A DNA stretch of 40,984 nucleotides from Psychrobacter sp. APC 3426 (GCF_030408035.1 NZ_JASDCF010000029.1:1-40984), one strand, 5' to 3'; shown: positions 1 to 8,568, numbered from the stretch's first letter. Notes: generated by a model not told the origin, from the letters alone. Translations and numbers: made by a program.

Positions 1-467
1 CTGACAGCCGCAACTATCAAAAGCAAAAAGTTAAAGTCGCTAAGGTATATGAAAAAATAACCAATATCCGAAAAGACTTTCTACACAAACTCTCATTCAC
101 TCTCATCAAAAACCACGATGTGATTGCCATTGAGGACTTGAACGTCAAAGGCATGGTTAAGAATAAAAAGTTAGCTAAAGCCATATCAGACAGCTCATGG
201 TCAGCGTTTACCACCATGCTGGCTTATAAAGCGGACTGGTACGGCAAAACGCTGGTGAAAATAGACCGATGGTATCCATCTTCTAAAACCTGCTCAGGGT
301 GCGCTCATGTGCTGACTAAGGCTGAGCTACCATTACAGGTGAGGACATGGAATTGCCCAAGTTGCTTGCAGGACAATGATAGAGACATCAACGCCAGTAT
401 CAATATCCTAAACGAAGGATTGAAGTTGGCAACAATCAAAACCGTCGGTGCGACGGGGTTAGCTTAG
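1..467 (+). CDS. tnpB: TnpB (OrfB) RNA-guided nuclease of an IS200/IS605-type element, 5' part outside the window
   Basis: The reading frame is open from position 3 and ends at the TAG at 465-467, so only the C-terminal ~150 residues are present. The fragment contains the RuvC-II segment with its catalytic Glu (IAIEDLNVKGM, about 118-150), a C4 zinc finger formed by CSGC and CPSC (about 290-365), and the RuvC-III segment DNDRDINAS with the last catalytic Asp (about 376-402). In this family TnpB is an omegaRNA-guided DNA endonuclease related to Cas12 that helps retain the transposon. An internal ATG at 120 is not the true start, because similarity runs upstream of it. All motifs in the visible part are intact, so the protein may be functional if the missing 5' part is. 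Whether a TnpA transposase lies to the left cannot be seen. Confidence 0.93.
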   Translation, partial: DSRNYQKQKVKVAKVYEKITNIRKDFLHKLSFTLIKNHDVIAIEDLNVKGMVKNKKLAKAISDSSWSAFTTMLAYKADWYGKTLVKIDRWYPSSKTCSGCAHVLTKAELPLQVRTWNCPSCLQDNDRDINASINILNEGLKLATIKTVGATGLA

Positions 468-557
468 TCCATTTGCCTAACCGCTGATACAAAACATCGT
501 ATCAAGTATGGGTATTACCTAAGAAACCGCCACCTCTTTAGGTGGTCGGTAGTTCAT
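468..557 (+). ncRNA. Candidate omegaRNA (reRNA) 3' portion at the right end of the tnpB element
   Basis: In characterised TnpB systems the guide RNA overlaps the 3' end of tnpB and runs through the element's right end, and its guide is the flanking DNA. Here two hairpins follow the stop codon: TGATAC/GTATCA at 485-490 and 499-504, and the larger stem-loop at 526-550. The position and structure fit. The 5' boundary probably lies inside tnpB and is not defined. This is inference from position plus hairpins; there is no expression evidence. Confidence 0.4.
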
Positions 558-913
558 ATAATTACAGTTCGTAGTACTTCCTGTATAGAAAATTTCGCTA
601 AACTGAAAATTGGCATTAACAGAGAGACTGCACAATGCTCGTTTTTTTAACAGAAAGCCGTTATATGCTCACAGCGGGATATGGCACTATGGTTCACTTA
701 TAAACAAGCCCATAGCTTTTATCGTTCATGCGATTTTTAGCAGTGAGAATCAGGTCAATAATTTAGCAACAAGAATGTGCCTAAAATTGGGTTATTAGGG
801 CGCGATTGAATGATCGAGCATAGATCGATCAGCACACGTTTTGTGAGTGATAAAGTTTTTAGATAAAAATACCAATTATAAGAATTTAACGATAACTATA
901 TTAGGAGCGTTAC
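558..913. other. Intergenic region, no convincing gene
   Basis: This is AT-rich sequence between the mobile element and the L,D-transpeptidase gene. A 62-codon frame with a TTG start lies at 610-798, but it has no ribosome site or recognisable similarity. A short inverted repeat, TGATCGA/TCGATCA, lies at 811-817 and 825-831, about 80 bases before the transpeptidase start, and could be a regulatory site. A ribosome site AGGAG at 903-907 serves the downstream gene. Confidence 0.5.
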
Positions 914-2062
914 ATGTTTCAATTAACGAAAATCAGCAAAGCAGTCGCTGCCATTGGTCTGTCTACGGCTGTTTTTATGAGCCAAAGCATTGCTGCAACT
1001 AATGATGGTGCAAATATTGCAAGCAACGCCACGACCAACGCTGTCAATAAAGATAACGCTAGCAATGCCAAAGATACTAGCCCAGTAACTAATGGTGTCA
1101 GCCAAAAAATTGCAGGTAATAGTAAAGCTGCCACATCCTTGAATAAGTTTTTACCGACTATTAAATATACCACCGACAATTTGCCAACAGTGGCACAAAA
1201 GATAAATACTGCCACTTGGCAAGAAGGTACTAACATCGACCGCAACATCGGCACTAAACTGCAAGCGCTACTAAACTGGCATCACAGTGGCGTCGGTGCC
1301 GTTGATGGCTATTGGGGCAAAAATACCCGTAAAGCAATGCAAGCCTTTCAAAAAGCAAATGGTCTGAGTGTTACTGATAACCTAAACAATGAAACATGGC
1401 AGGCGCTGACCAAAAATGAGAAGTTGATGGCGCAGCCAGTACTGGTCAGCTATCAACTGACTGATGCTGATATCGATGTAAAAACCATCAACATCCCCGC
1501 TGGCGCAGAAGCGAAAGCTGAACTGGATGGCATGTACTATGAGAGCCTAACCGAAGCACTGGCAGAAAAGTTCCACATCAGTGAAAAATATCTCAAAGCG
1601 CTAAATCCCAACGCCAGTTTTAGTGCTGGCGAGACAATCACGGTCTATAATCCTGGCAACCCTAATACCAAACCTGTCAGCCGCGTGGTTGCAGATAAAA
1701 GCACGCAAACGTTGTACGCTTATGATAGTAACAATAACTTGATTGCCAGTTATCCGACGACAGTGGGCAGTACAGCAACACCATCCCCAACAGGCACGCA
1801 TACCGTAGAGGTAAAGGTACATGAGCCCAACTATACCTACAGCGGCAGTGATGGTAGTAAGTCTATTATCCCACCAGGTCCTAATAATCCAGTTGGTTCT
1901 GTATGGATAGGTCTAAGCAAGCCGTCTTATGGCATTCATGGTTCACCTGATCCTGAACGTATCAGTCGTCAGGCATCAGCAGGTTGCGTGCGTCTCACTA
2001 ACTGGGATGCACTGGCACTGTTAGGTGTTATCGAAAATGGTGCCACCGTCGAGTTCAAATAG
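914..2062 (+). CDS. Secreted L,D-transpeptidase (YkuD domain) with peptidoglycan-binding domain
   Basis: This 382-residue protein starts with a signal peptide: a basic start, a hydrophobic stretch, and likely cleavage after SIAA near residue 28. A low-complexity Asn/Ala/Ser linker follows. A peptidoglycan-binding-1-like domain lies at about residues 100-160 (KLQALLNWHHSG...YWGKNTRKAMQAFQKANGL), then a LysM-like segment to about 248. The C-terminal YkuD domain has the catalytic signature with His342 (YGIHGS) and Cys358 (SAGCVRLTNWDA). Enzymes of this family form 3-3 crosslinks in peptidoglycan or attach proteins to it in the periplasm. The start is supported by AGGAG six bases upstream of the ATG. 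A strong bidirectional terminator follows. The paralogue (ErfK/YbiS/YcfS-like) cannot be assigned. Confidence 0.92.
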   Translation: MFQLTKISKAVAAIGLSTAVFMSQSIAATNDGANIASNATTNAVNKDNASNAKDTSPVTNGVSQKIAGNSKAATSLNKFLPTIKYTTDNLPTVAQKINTATWQEGTNIDRNIGTKLQALLNWHHSGVGAVDGYWGKNTRKAMQAFQKANGLSVTDNLNNETWQALTKNEKLMAQPVLVSYQLTDADIDVKTINIPAGAEAKAELDGMYYESLTEALAEKFHISEKYLKALNPNASFSAGETITVYNPGNPNTKPVSRVVADKSTQTLYAYDSNNNLIASYPTTVGSTATPSPTGTHTVEVKVHEPNYTYSGSDGSKSIIPPGPNNPVGSVWIGLSKPSYGIHGSPDPERISRQASAGCVRLTNWDALALLGVIENGATVEFK

Positions 2063-2210
2063 ATTGTTGGGTTAAATGGCTAATTGACATATTGTCACTT
2101 GAGGTATTGTTAGTTGAAATAGAAGGCTTAGTTTTACCAAAGTGGTTATAAAAGAAAGCTAAAAAGCTAGAAGTTACAATTGCAAAAAACAAAACCTGAA
2201 AGCCAAACAA

Positions 2211-2240
2211 AAAAACACCGCTAATATTAGCGGTGTTTTT
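2211..2240. terminator. Bidirectional intrinsic terminator
   Basis: The palindrome AACACCGCTA/TAGCGGTGTT (13-bp arms including flanking A/T, loop ATAT) has an A-run on the left and a T-run on the right. It can stop the transpeptidase transcript on the plus strand and transcripts from infA on the minus strand. The remaining bases to 2463 hold only weak hairpins. Confidence 0.9.
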
Positions 2241-2463
2241 TCTGGTAGCTGTTTTATAGGATAAATACGTCTAAAAACAACCACTGTATAGGAGTGATAA
2301 ACTAACGTGGAATAAGCAGTTCACGATATGCAACTGAAACATTGATAGGCAATAATGAGCAGGTTAGCATTTTCATTATTATTATCAGTTAAACCACCCA
2401 AGCATTCATATAAATGCTTTTATAACCATCTCAGCGAATAACGGCTTATTAATAAGTCATCGC

Positions 2464-2685
2464 TTAGGTTTTACCACGGTAAGTGATGCGACCTTTTGAC
2501 AGGTCATAAGGCGTCATCTCAACCTTAACTTTATCACCCGTTAGGATACGGATGTAATGCTTACGCATCTTACCAGAGATGTGCGCAATGATTTCATGTC
2601 CGTTTTCTAAACGAACTTTGAACAAAGTATTAGGAAGGGTATCAATGACTTCGCCTTCAAATTCAATAATATCGTCTTTTGCCAT
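2464..2685 (-). CDS. infA: Translation initiation factor IF-1
   Basis: This 73-residue single-domain S1/OB-fold protein is nearly the textbook sequence ([20 protein letters not shown] at the start, then [19 protein letters not shown] and [10 protein letters not shown]). Length equals the family norm of 72 or so. IF-1 binds the ribosomal A site of the 30S subunit together with IF-2 and IF-3. It is transcribed alone on the minus strand from a clear promoter 32 bases upstream of its start. Confidence 0.98.
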   Translation of the reverse strand: MAKDDIIEFEGEVIDTLPNTLFKVRLENGHEIIAHISGKMRKHYIRILTGDKVKVEMTPYDLSKGRITYRGKT

Positions 2686-2717
2686 AATTTATATCAATCA
2701 ATTAAAAATAAGCCCAT

Positions 2718-2746
2718 ATTATACGTAACTTAGGGGATTAAAGCAA
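2718..2746 (-). promoter_or_regulatory. Sigma-70-type promoter of infA
   Basis: On the minus strand TTGCTT (2741-2746), a 17-base spacer and TATAAT (2718-2723) form a near-consensus promoter. It lies just upstream of the infA start codon at 2685. Confidence 0.75.
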
Positions 2747-2806
2747 TACAGAACCCCGTTTTTGCTTGACAGTCTGTAACTGATATGTATGCCAGAATAT
2801 ATTGAC

Positions 2807-3667
2807 TTAATCAGGCAGATTTAGCCAAATAGGGGTTAACGGCGCCTTTGGCAGTAATTGTTGAAAGTGCTGAGGATAGTAGGCATTGATGAAGTATAGG
2901 CCATCGCCAGAAGCCGTTGGCGGTGCAATGGTACGGTCTTTTTTGGCTAAGATATTCAAAAAATCACTTGGCTGTAACTCATGCCGACCAATGGCATATA
3001 AAGTGCCCATCAAATTGCGCACCATATGATGCAAAAAGCCATCCGCTTGAATATCAAAAACAATAAACTGACCATGAGCAAAAAGCCTAGCATGACTGAC
3101 TGAGCGTATAGGTTGGTTGGACTGACAGGCTGCGGCACGGTAGCTACTAAAATCATGGGTACCAACAATGTCAGCCGCCGCCAGTTGCATCTCGGCTAAG
3201 TCAAGCGGCTCATAGATGTGAGTCACTTGGTGATTTAAGATAGCAGGGCGCTGTGCTTGGTTGAGCGTGATATACCGATAACGACGGGCAATAGCACCAA
3301 AACGTGCGTGGAAATCAGCTGGCATCGGTTGAATCCAGCGTAGGGCAATATCATCAGGCAAGAGACTATTGACACCGCGCAGCCAATTATGAGTAGGGCG
3401 ATAGGCGTGGGTGGTGAAATGAGCAATCATATTGCTGGCATGGACGCTGGCATCCGTACGCCCAGCTGCGACAACCTCAACCGTCTCATTAGCAACCTTA
3501 CCAATAGCGGTCTCTAAGGCTTCTTGTACACCCAGTACTTCTCGCTGTCGCTGCCAGCCATGATAATGCGTACCCAAAAACTCAATCGCAATGGCTAAGG
3601 TGTAGGTTGGGGGAGTTCCAACTTCAATATTATTGATCTCGGACTTGGACATGTTAATCTCAGACAT
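2807..3667 (-). CDS. truA: tRNA pseudouridine(38-40) synthase
   Basis: TruA converts U38-U40 of the tRNA anticodon arm to pseudouridine. The family signature around the catalytic Asp is present (AAGRTDASVHASN), although the usual GRTDxGVHA reads GRTDASVHA. Other conserved blocks are YHGWQRQ near the N-terminus, FHARFGAIARRYRY in the middle and DGFLHHMVRNLMGTL near the end. The frame is open up to an ATG at 3817 (336 residues), but that would overlap the 3' end of the upstream asparaginase gene by 77 bases and add about 50 residues foreign to the family. I chose the ATG at 3667 (286 residues); the ATG at 3652, with a GAG upstream, is equally possible. The gene order fimV to truA resembles that of Pseudomonas, with one gene inserted between them. 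Confidence 0.93.
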   Translation of the reverse strand: MSEINMSKSEINNIEVGTPPTYTLAIAIEFLGTHYHGWQRQREVLGVQEALETAIGKVANETVEVVAAGRTDASVHASNMIAHFTTHAYRPTHNWLRGVNSLLPDDIALRWIQPMPADFHARFGAIARRYRYITLNQAQRPAILNHQVTHIYEPLDLAEMQLAAADIVGTHDFSSYRAAACQSNQPIRSVSHARLFAHGQFIVFDIQADGFLHHMVRNLMGTLYAIGRHELQPSDFLNILAKKDRTIAPPTASGDGLYFINAYYPQHFQQLLPKAPLTPIWLNLPD

Positions 3668-3740
3668 GGGTGGTATTCGGCATTCTCGTATTGGGTATTT
3701 TACTATTGGCGCTGATAGCGTAGATATATTGAAGAATAGT

Positions 3741-4841
3741 CTAACGTTTTTTGATGGTCGTACCAGCCTGACTGACATTATTGAGCCAACGCTGACGGCG
3801 TCTTGCTGGACTGTCATAACGAAGCAGTAACCATAACAGCCGTGCGTAGATAGCTGGAATCGTCAAACGTCCGCCACTGATTACGTGATGGTCGTATTGC
3901 CAACTACCCGCAGCATAGCTATCGCTGACACCACCAAATGGAGACTGGCTAGCACAGACCACTATATGACCTTTTTGATAGGCAAGCTCTAATGACTCTG
4001 CTAGCGTTTCTGAATAAGGGACATTCCCTGCGCCAAATCCCAACAATATAATGCCGCACGGTGGTTGCGATAATAATGCCAGTAGCTGGTTGCTCATCAC
4101 CTCAGTGTCATTTGGTAAGCAGTATAGTGCATGAATACGTGCCTGTTCAGCAAGAACAGTAATATTGCCAACCACTTCTTGTTGGTCATCTAGCCAATGT
4201 TGACGACGAATATCTGGTAGGTCTCTTACATAACTATTGGCAGGATAAGCCGCTCGCGAATGACCTGTAAAGGCCATAAGGTCATGACTGTGAATTTTTT
4301 GCACCGTTTGCGCAGGCCAAGATTCACCGCCAAAACCAATTTTTACGCCTGATTCACCAGCTGCCGCCAGTTTTAATGAATCGGTGAGGTTATCCCATGC
4401 GTCGCTGTGTGCGTCAATGTTATAGGCGTGCAGCATTTCACTGTCTAACAAGGGACGCATACTGCCGGTGACGACCACACAGATATCACTCCCAGCAAAT
4501 GCTTCTGCTAAAAATGCACCCAAATAACTTAACGTGTCAGTACCAGTGATGAGCACAAAACGCCTGTTGCCTTGTGCGTAAGCTGCGAGCAAGAGCTGAT
4601 AAAAATGTACAAAGTCTAGAGGAGTAAGCTGGCTGCTGTCTTTAATCAATGTGTTATCATGCCACGCTATCTTGGGCAAATGATCAGCATTGTCTTGCTC
4701 AGTGAGTAGCTGCTGTAAGGTCGGTAAAAAAACGTCTGCCGATAATGGTGCCAATGGTCGCCCGTAGCTACCAAAAGTACCTCCAGCGTAAATGAGTGTT
4801 ATAGGGTCGTTTGATGTATTTTTCATAGCGGAGGCAGGCAT
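3741..4841 (-). CDS. Asparaginase/glutaminase-family amidohydrolase
   Basis: This 366-residue protein has both threonine motifs of the asparaginase family: YAGGTFGS at residues 18-25 with the nucleophile Thr22, and the GTDT motif at 100-103 (Thr101, Asp102) followed by TGSMRPL. The DSS segment that binds substrate is present near residue 68. A C-terminal domain ending SGGRLTIPAIYARLLWLLL completes the fold. These enzymes hydrolyse L-asparagine to aspartate and ammonia. No signal peptide is visible, so it is probably the cytoplasmic type. The GGTFG variant differs from the usual GGTIG, so substrate choice is uncertain. Starts at 4841 and 4826 are both possible and neither has a strong ribosome site. 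It lies between fimV and truA. Confidence 0.85.
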   Translation of the reverse strand: MPASAMKNTSNDPITLIYAGGTFGSYGRPLAPLSADVFLPTLQQLLTEQDNADHLPKIAWHDNTLIKDSSQLTPLDFVHFYQLLLAAYAQGNRRFVLITGTDTLSYLGAFLAEAFAGSDICVVVTGSMRPLLDSEMLHAYNIDAHSDAWDNLTDSLKLAAAGESGVKIGFGGESWPAQTVQKIHSHDLMAFTGHSRAAYPANSYVRDLPDIRRQHWLDDQQEVVGNITVLAEQARIHALYCLPNDTEVMSNQLLALLSQPPCGIILLGFGAGNVPYSETLAESLELAYQKGHIVVCASQSPFGGVSDSYAAGSWQYDHHVISGGRLTIPAIYARLLWLLLRYDSPARRRQRWLNNVSQAGTTIKKR

Positions 4842-4912
4842 AATATCAGCACAATAAAAGAGTAATAAGAAAGGAGAGGATAATTAATGATAGATAGTAT
4901 AAAGGGTAAATG

Positions 4913-4960
4913 CAAAAAAAATCAGCAAGTATTCAGAGGATTATAGAATACTTGCTGATT
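4913..4960 (-). terminator. Strong intrinsic terminator of the fimV cluster
   Basis: A perfect 14-bp inverted repeat (AATCAGCAAGTATT at 4920-4933 and its complement at 4947-4960) is followed on the minus strand by a run of eight T. It lies 17 bases after the stop of the fimV C-terminal gene and separates it from the asparaginase gene. Confidence 0.92.
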
Positions 4961-4977
4961 AGAAAAGGAGATGCCTT

Positions 4978-6627
4978 TTATGCAGTGCGATCTAGCAGGA
5001 TTTGTGCTTGGCTTTGTTGTTCGCTAGTACCCTGAGTCATCACCTCATTTAATAAGCGTTTGGCGCTGTCATATTCGCCCAATTGCAAATATTGACCTGC
5101 CAAATCCAGTGTGACCTGATTGCTATCTAACGATTTTACAAAGTCAAAGTCTGCTGCAAAACGCGATGAAAAGTCTTCTGCTGATTCAGTACTTTCGTCA
5201 GTGATATCCTTAGTCTCAGTGTCCACTGGCGCAGCGGTGTTAACTGGTTCAGAAGCATCAGATAAAGAGTCAAAATCAAAATCATCGTCGATAAGAGTGT
5301 TATCATCGAACAGTAACGGGCTGGCAGGTGCTGTACTAGATGCGACTGTTGGCGCCTCCTCGATAGTGCTATCAGCAATGGATTGTTCTTCAAAGTCGAT
5401 ATCTTCAAGGACAAAGTTATCAATATCGTTATTCGTGTCAGAAGCAGTTTCTTCAACAGCAAGCTCTTCGAGAGCAGGTTCTTCACTTTCCAATACCATC
5501 TCTAGATCATTTGCTTCATCTAGGCTGTCTGCTTTAACTAGGTTGTCTGATTCTTCAAGGCTATCTAAAGATAAAGTAAAGTCATCATCGTTGTTATCAA
5601 CATCGACTGCCTGTTCGGTATAGATACTCTCGCTAGTAGTGCTGGCTACATCTGCATCTACATCAGTTGCTAAGTCGTCAAAATCTAAAACAAAACCTTC
5701 GTCTTCTAATGTTATCTCTGCATTAGCATTGTGAGCGGTATCTGCAGCGACAGGAGATTCGACTGGATTGGTGTCTTCTGTCGTTGCATCAAAGTCAAAA
5801 TCGAAATCGCTTAAATCGGTATCTTCAACGGTTGCTGGATTGTCATTGGTCGTTATAGATAGACTTTCATCATCAGCGATATCCAGTGTCGTGACGGGTG
5901 TCGCACTAGATAAGGTAATATCATCAGACTCATTTAGATCATCTTCTAAATCGCTTAGCGTCAAGTCAAAGTCGTTATTACTGTTGTCCGCAGTGGTATC
6001 CGCTTGCGCATAATCATCTGAGAAGGTTGCGTTTTCGGTAGGTGTACTCAAAGGGGCATGGTTGCTAATAACATCACTGTCAGACAAATTATTTGTGCCG
6101 TTGGCTTTATTAACAGGTAAGTCGAAATCTATGCTTTCAAAGTTGGTTTTTTCATGTATAGATGCTTCTGGCTCAACTAACTGGTTTTGTTCCTCAAAAA
6201 ACAATGTCTTTAACTCATCAGCCAATGCGATGCTTTTTGGGTCGTTTTGAGTTTTGATAGAATCATAAACCTTATTGAAGTTCTCTGACTCATTGATGGT
6301 CGCGTATATGCTTAGCAACTTAAGGGATAACGGACCATCATTAGGTTTTTCACGTAGACCACGGTTAATTGTTTCAATCGCTTTGTCATATCGTTGTTGG
6401 TCCATAAAACGCTGAGCGATGGTAATAGGGTCAAACTTAGTTTCGCCCGTCACGCTGTCTTGGAGGGAGCCACCAGTTCTTGGCATTGGTGTTGGCGTCG
6501 TTGCATTTCTACCTGACTTCACATAAGGTTGAGCCGAAGGTTTCTGCGCTTTATTCTTACGCATAACCAAAACGGCGATTAGTAATACAATCACCAAGCC
6601 GGCGACGATGTATAGCATATTATTCAT
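4978..6627 (-). CDS. fimV: FimV C-terminal half: inner-membrane anchor, acidic cytoplasmic region, TPR-like repeats
   Basis: From the ATG at 6627 this is a 549-residue protein. One membrane segment lies at about residues 4-24 (MLYIVAGLVIVLLIAVLVMRKNK), then a TPR-like stretch (IAQRFMDQQRYDKAIETINRGLREKPND). A very acidic, repetitive Asp/Glu/Ser/Phe region of several hundred residues follows, and then the conserved FimV C-terminal motif (DLAGQYLQLGEYDSAKRLLNEV). FimV organises type IV pilus and T2SS assembly and polar signalling in relatives. The frame is open back to a TTG at 6678 directly after the stop of the N-terminal half, in the same frame. I chose 6627 because GGGAG lies five bases before this ATG. 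In relatives both halves are usually one protein. Confidence 0.88.
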   Translation of the reverse strand: MNNMLYIVAGLVIVLLIAVLVMRKNKAQKPSAQPYVKSGRNATTPTPMPRTGGSLQDSVTGETKFDPITIAQRFMDQQRYDKAIETINRGLREKPNDGPLSLKLLSIYATINESENFNKVYDSIKTQNDPKSIALADELKTLFFEEQNQLVEPEASIHEKTNFESIDFDLPVNKANGTNNLSDSDVISNHAPLSTPTENATFSDDYAQADTTADNSNNDFDLTLSDLEDDLNESDDITLSSATPVTTLDIADDESLSITTNDNPATVEDTDLSDFDFDFDATTEDTNPVESPVAADTAHNANAEITLEDEGFVLDFDDLATDVDADVASTTSESIYTEQAVDVDNNDDDFTLSLDSLEESDNLVKADSLDEANDLEMVLESEEPALEELAVEETASDTNNDIDNFVLEDIDFEEQSIADSTIEEAPTVASSTAPASPLLFDDNTLIDDDFDFDSLSDASEPVNTAAPVDTETKDITDESTESAEDFSSRFAADFDFVKSLDSNQVTLDLAGQYLQLGEYDSAKRLLNEVMTQGTSEQQSQAQILLDRTA

Positions 6628-6678
6628 TGTAACTCCCACGCCTACGATCACAGCACACTGCACTGATCTGTCAGGCAA

Positions 6679-8568
6679 TTATTGATTGCGTAGTTTTTTG
6701 AGACGAGCTTGCAGCTCTGCCAATTTTTGATTTTGTAATTGAAGCTTTCTAGTATAGCTGTCGAGTGCACTGCTTGTCTTGGATAGGCGCTTAGCTTGTG
6801 ACGCTGTTCCTTGTCTTGATGCCTTTAAGGTGGCTAGTATATCTGTGCTGAGACCATTACCTGTTTTTGCTGCTGATTTCGCCTGAGTGCCATCTGCACT
6901 GCCATCACTGCCAGGTGCCAGTACTGAAAACTGTGCTTTTGGTAGCGTTTGAGTTTTTGTGATGACTGGCTTTTCGATGCGTTGAGCTGCTTTTGCTACC
7001 TCGGATTTCTGCTTAGGTGTTTTAGACTCTGCCTTTCTGGGTGCAGTCTTTTCTATGATAGGGGTATTCGCTCTGCGGCTTCTTTGTTTTTGTGCGCTGA
7101 TAGCTGTCTCTAGGTTTTTCTGTGAAGGTAGGACGTCATAATTAGGCAAGTTAAGCTTGGCATCAGCTTTTAAGTGATTGGCATCTTTATTAATAAAAGC
7201 GTCAGGGTTCTGAGCTTGAATCTGCTTCATCACCGTCGGAACGTCTAAATTGTTTTCTTGTGCGATTTGCTGCGCAATAACCCATAAACTATCGTTACGT
7301 TGTACCTGATATTGAGACACCGTTGTGCGACTCGTGTTGGTGCTTGTTGTAGGAGAGGTAGCAGGTGCAACTGTATTCGCTGGTATGTTACTGCCTACCG
7401 CTTGCGTGACGATACTGCTATCGTTAGTGTTCTTTGTATCGCCTGCTATGTCGCTATCTGTTGTTTGTTGCGTTTTTTGTACAATGGGAGCAGCAGCAAC
7501 CAAACCATTTGCGTCAGTATTTTTCTTATTACTTGGCTGTATTTGACGAGTGACTTGGATATTTAAGATATCAAGCTGTTGGTCGGTGATTGCTGCAGGC
7601 GCCTTACTGCTATCCGCTACAAGTGTTTTATTATAGGCAGCAGATTTATCACTGGCAGTATTCGCTTCAACAAGGTCAGCCGCGCTCAAAGTGTTGTCAG
7701 TTGTAGTGTCAAGTGAAGTGCTATTGCTACTTGCACCTAAGCGACCAGTGTCTAAGCGGCTTGCTGTACTAAGGGTGCTTTTATTGTTTGAGCCATCGTT
7801 AGCATTTTCGATAGTGTTTTTTATATCAAAGCTATTGCCCAAACGCCCATTATCTAGGCGACTAGGGGTATACACCAGATTGTTATTTGAGGATACAGGG
7901 GCAGGAGCGACCGTTACTGGCAAGTTTGCGGACGTACTAGGCGCCTGAATCTTTGCTTGCATGCTAGGCGCTGGCTGTTTAACTGCTAATAAAGTACTCG
8001 TTGGCTCAGAGCCTGAGTGTTTTGGTGCTGATATCAGTGGTGGCGGTGCCCCTTTTCTGACAGTTAGCGGTTTGGCATTACTGGTGGACACAGTTGGTAA
8101 GTTGGGCTTTTTGGCGCCAGTGACGATGTTTTTGGTCGTATCAATAGGCTGACTGGCATCGAGTGGCATCAATAATGTTTTAGGGACTACATTTTGTTGA
8201 CCATTATCATTGATGTTTAAAACCAAGTCTGCAAAAGGCTTGGAAACAGGCTTTGAGGTGGTGATATATACCTGACCGCTGGTCGCTGATGTCGGCTTAA
8301 AACGCACGGTCATCGAGTCAGTTGGTGTCAATCCCATTTGCTGATAGATAATCGGGTTTGCCAAACTGGCTGAAAAATCAGCGGCTCTAATATCAGTCAC
8401 AGCAATACTGGCAGCTAATGGCTCATGCTGGGCAGATGTCACCACCGTCTTGCCAATCGTGACAGCTTGTGCAGAAGAGACTAGGGCTGCGTAGCTGATA
8501 GAACAAAGCAATGCCACCGATACCGCGCGATGTACGTGGCTCAAACGATGAGATAAATGACAAGACAT
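6679..8568 (-). CDS. fimV: FimV N-terminal half: secreted LysM protein ending just before the membrane segment
   Basis: This 629-residue protein has a signal peptide (cleavage probably after SSAQA, about residue 36) followed by the conserved FimV N-terminal domain (TIGKTVVTSAQHEPLAASIAV...PIIYQQMGL). Long Ser/Thr/Asn/Ala-rich linkers follow. A FimV-type LysM domain at about residues 415-480 (QYQVQRNDSLWVIAQQIAQENN...) probably binds peptidoglycan. The last 25 residues form a coiled coil (LQLQNQKLAELQARLKKLRNQ), after which TAA ends the frame. In Pseudomonas FimV this region leads straight into the transmembrane segment, which here begins in the next gene. The product would therefore be periplasmic and must associate with the C-terminal half. 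A frameshift is excluded because the two frames are identical; only a stop codon and a 51-base stretch separate them. Confidence 0.9.
   Translation of the reverse strand: MSCHLSHRLSHVHRAVSVALLCSISYAALVSSAQAVTIGKTVVTSAQHEPLAASIAVTDIRAADFSASLANPIIYQQMGLTPTDSMTVRFKPTSATSGQVYITTSKPVSKPFADLVLNINDNGQQNVVPKTLLMPLDASQPIDTTKNIVTGAKKPNLPTVSTSNAKPLTVRKGAPPPLISAPKHSGSEPTSTLLAVKQPAPSMQAKIQAPSTSANLPVTVAPAPVSSNNNLVYTPSRLDNGRLGNSFDIKNTIENANDGSNNKSTLSTASRLDTGRLGASSNSTSLDTTTDNTLSAADLVEANTASDKSAAYNKTLVADSSKAPAAITDQQLDILNIQVTRQIQPSNKKNTDANGLVAAAPIVQKTQQTTDSDIAGDTKNTNDSSIVTQAVGSNIPANTVAPATSPTTSTNTSRTTVSQYQVQRNDSLWVIAQQIAQENNLDVPTVMKQIQAQNPDAFINKDANHLKADAKLNLPNYDVLPSQKNLETAISAQKQRSRRANTPIIEKTAPRKAESKTPKQKSEVAKAAQRIEKPVITKTQTLPKAQFSVLAPGSDGSADGTQAKSAAKTGNGLSTDILATLKASRQGTASQAKRLSKTSSALDSYTRKLQLQNQKLAELQARLKKLRNQ

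Larger units (their letters stand above)
1..557 (+). mobile_element. Right portion of an IS200/IS605-family insertion sequence
   Basis: The element consists of the tnpB 3' part plus about 90 bases of right end. The right end carries a stem-loop at 526-550 (ACCGCCACCT, loop CTTT, AGGTGGTCGGT, with a small bulge), followed by TAGTTCAT. This subterminal imperfect hairpin is typical of IS200/IS605 ends, which lack inverted repeats and are cut a few bases outside the hairpin. The exact cut site cannot be read; about 556 is an estimate. The left end is outside the window. Confidence 0.75.

Noticed and set aside
610..798. A 62-codon frame with TTG start after the tnpB element
   Set aside because: It has no ribosome site or recognisable similarity, and its composition is unremarkable; it is probably chance.
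3668..3817. N-terminal extension of TruA to the ATG at 3817
   Set aside because: It would overlap the asparaginase 3' end and adds residues without family similarity.
5120..5623. A long Ser-rich frame of 167 codons on the plus strand
   Set aside because: It is the antisense shadow of the acidic GAT/GAA-rich region of the fimV C-terminal gene; Ser-rich composition is the expected artefact.
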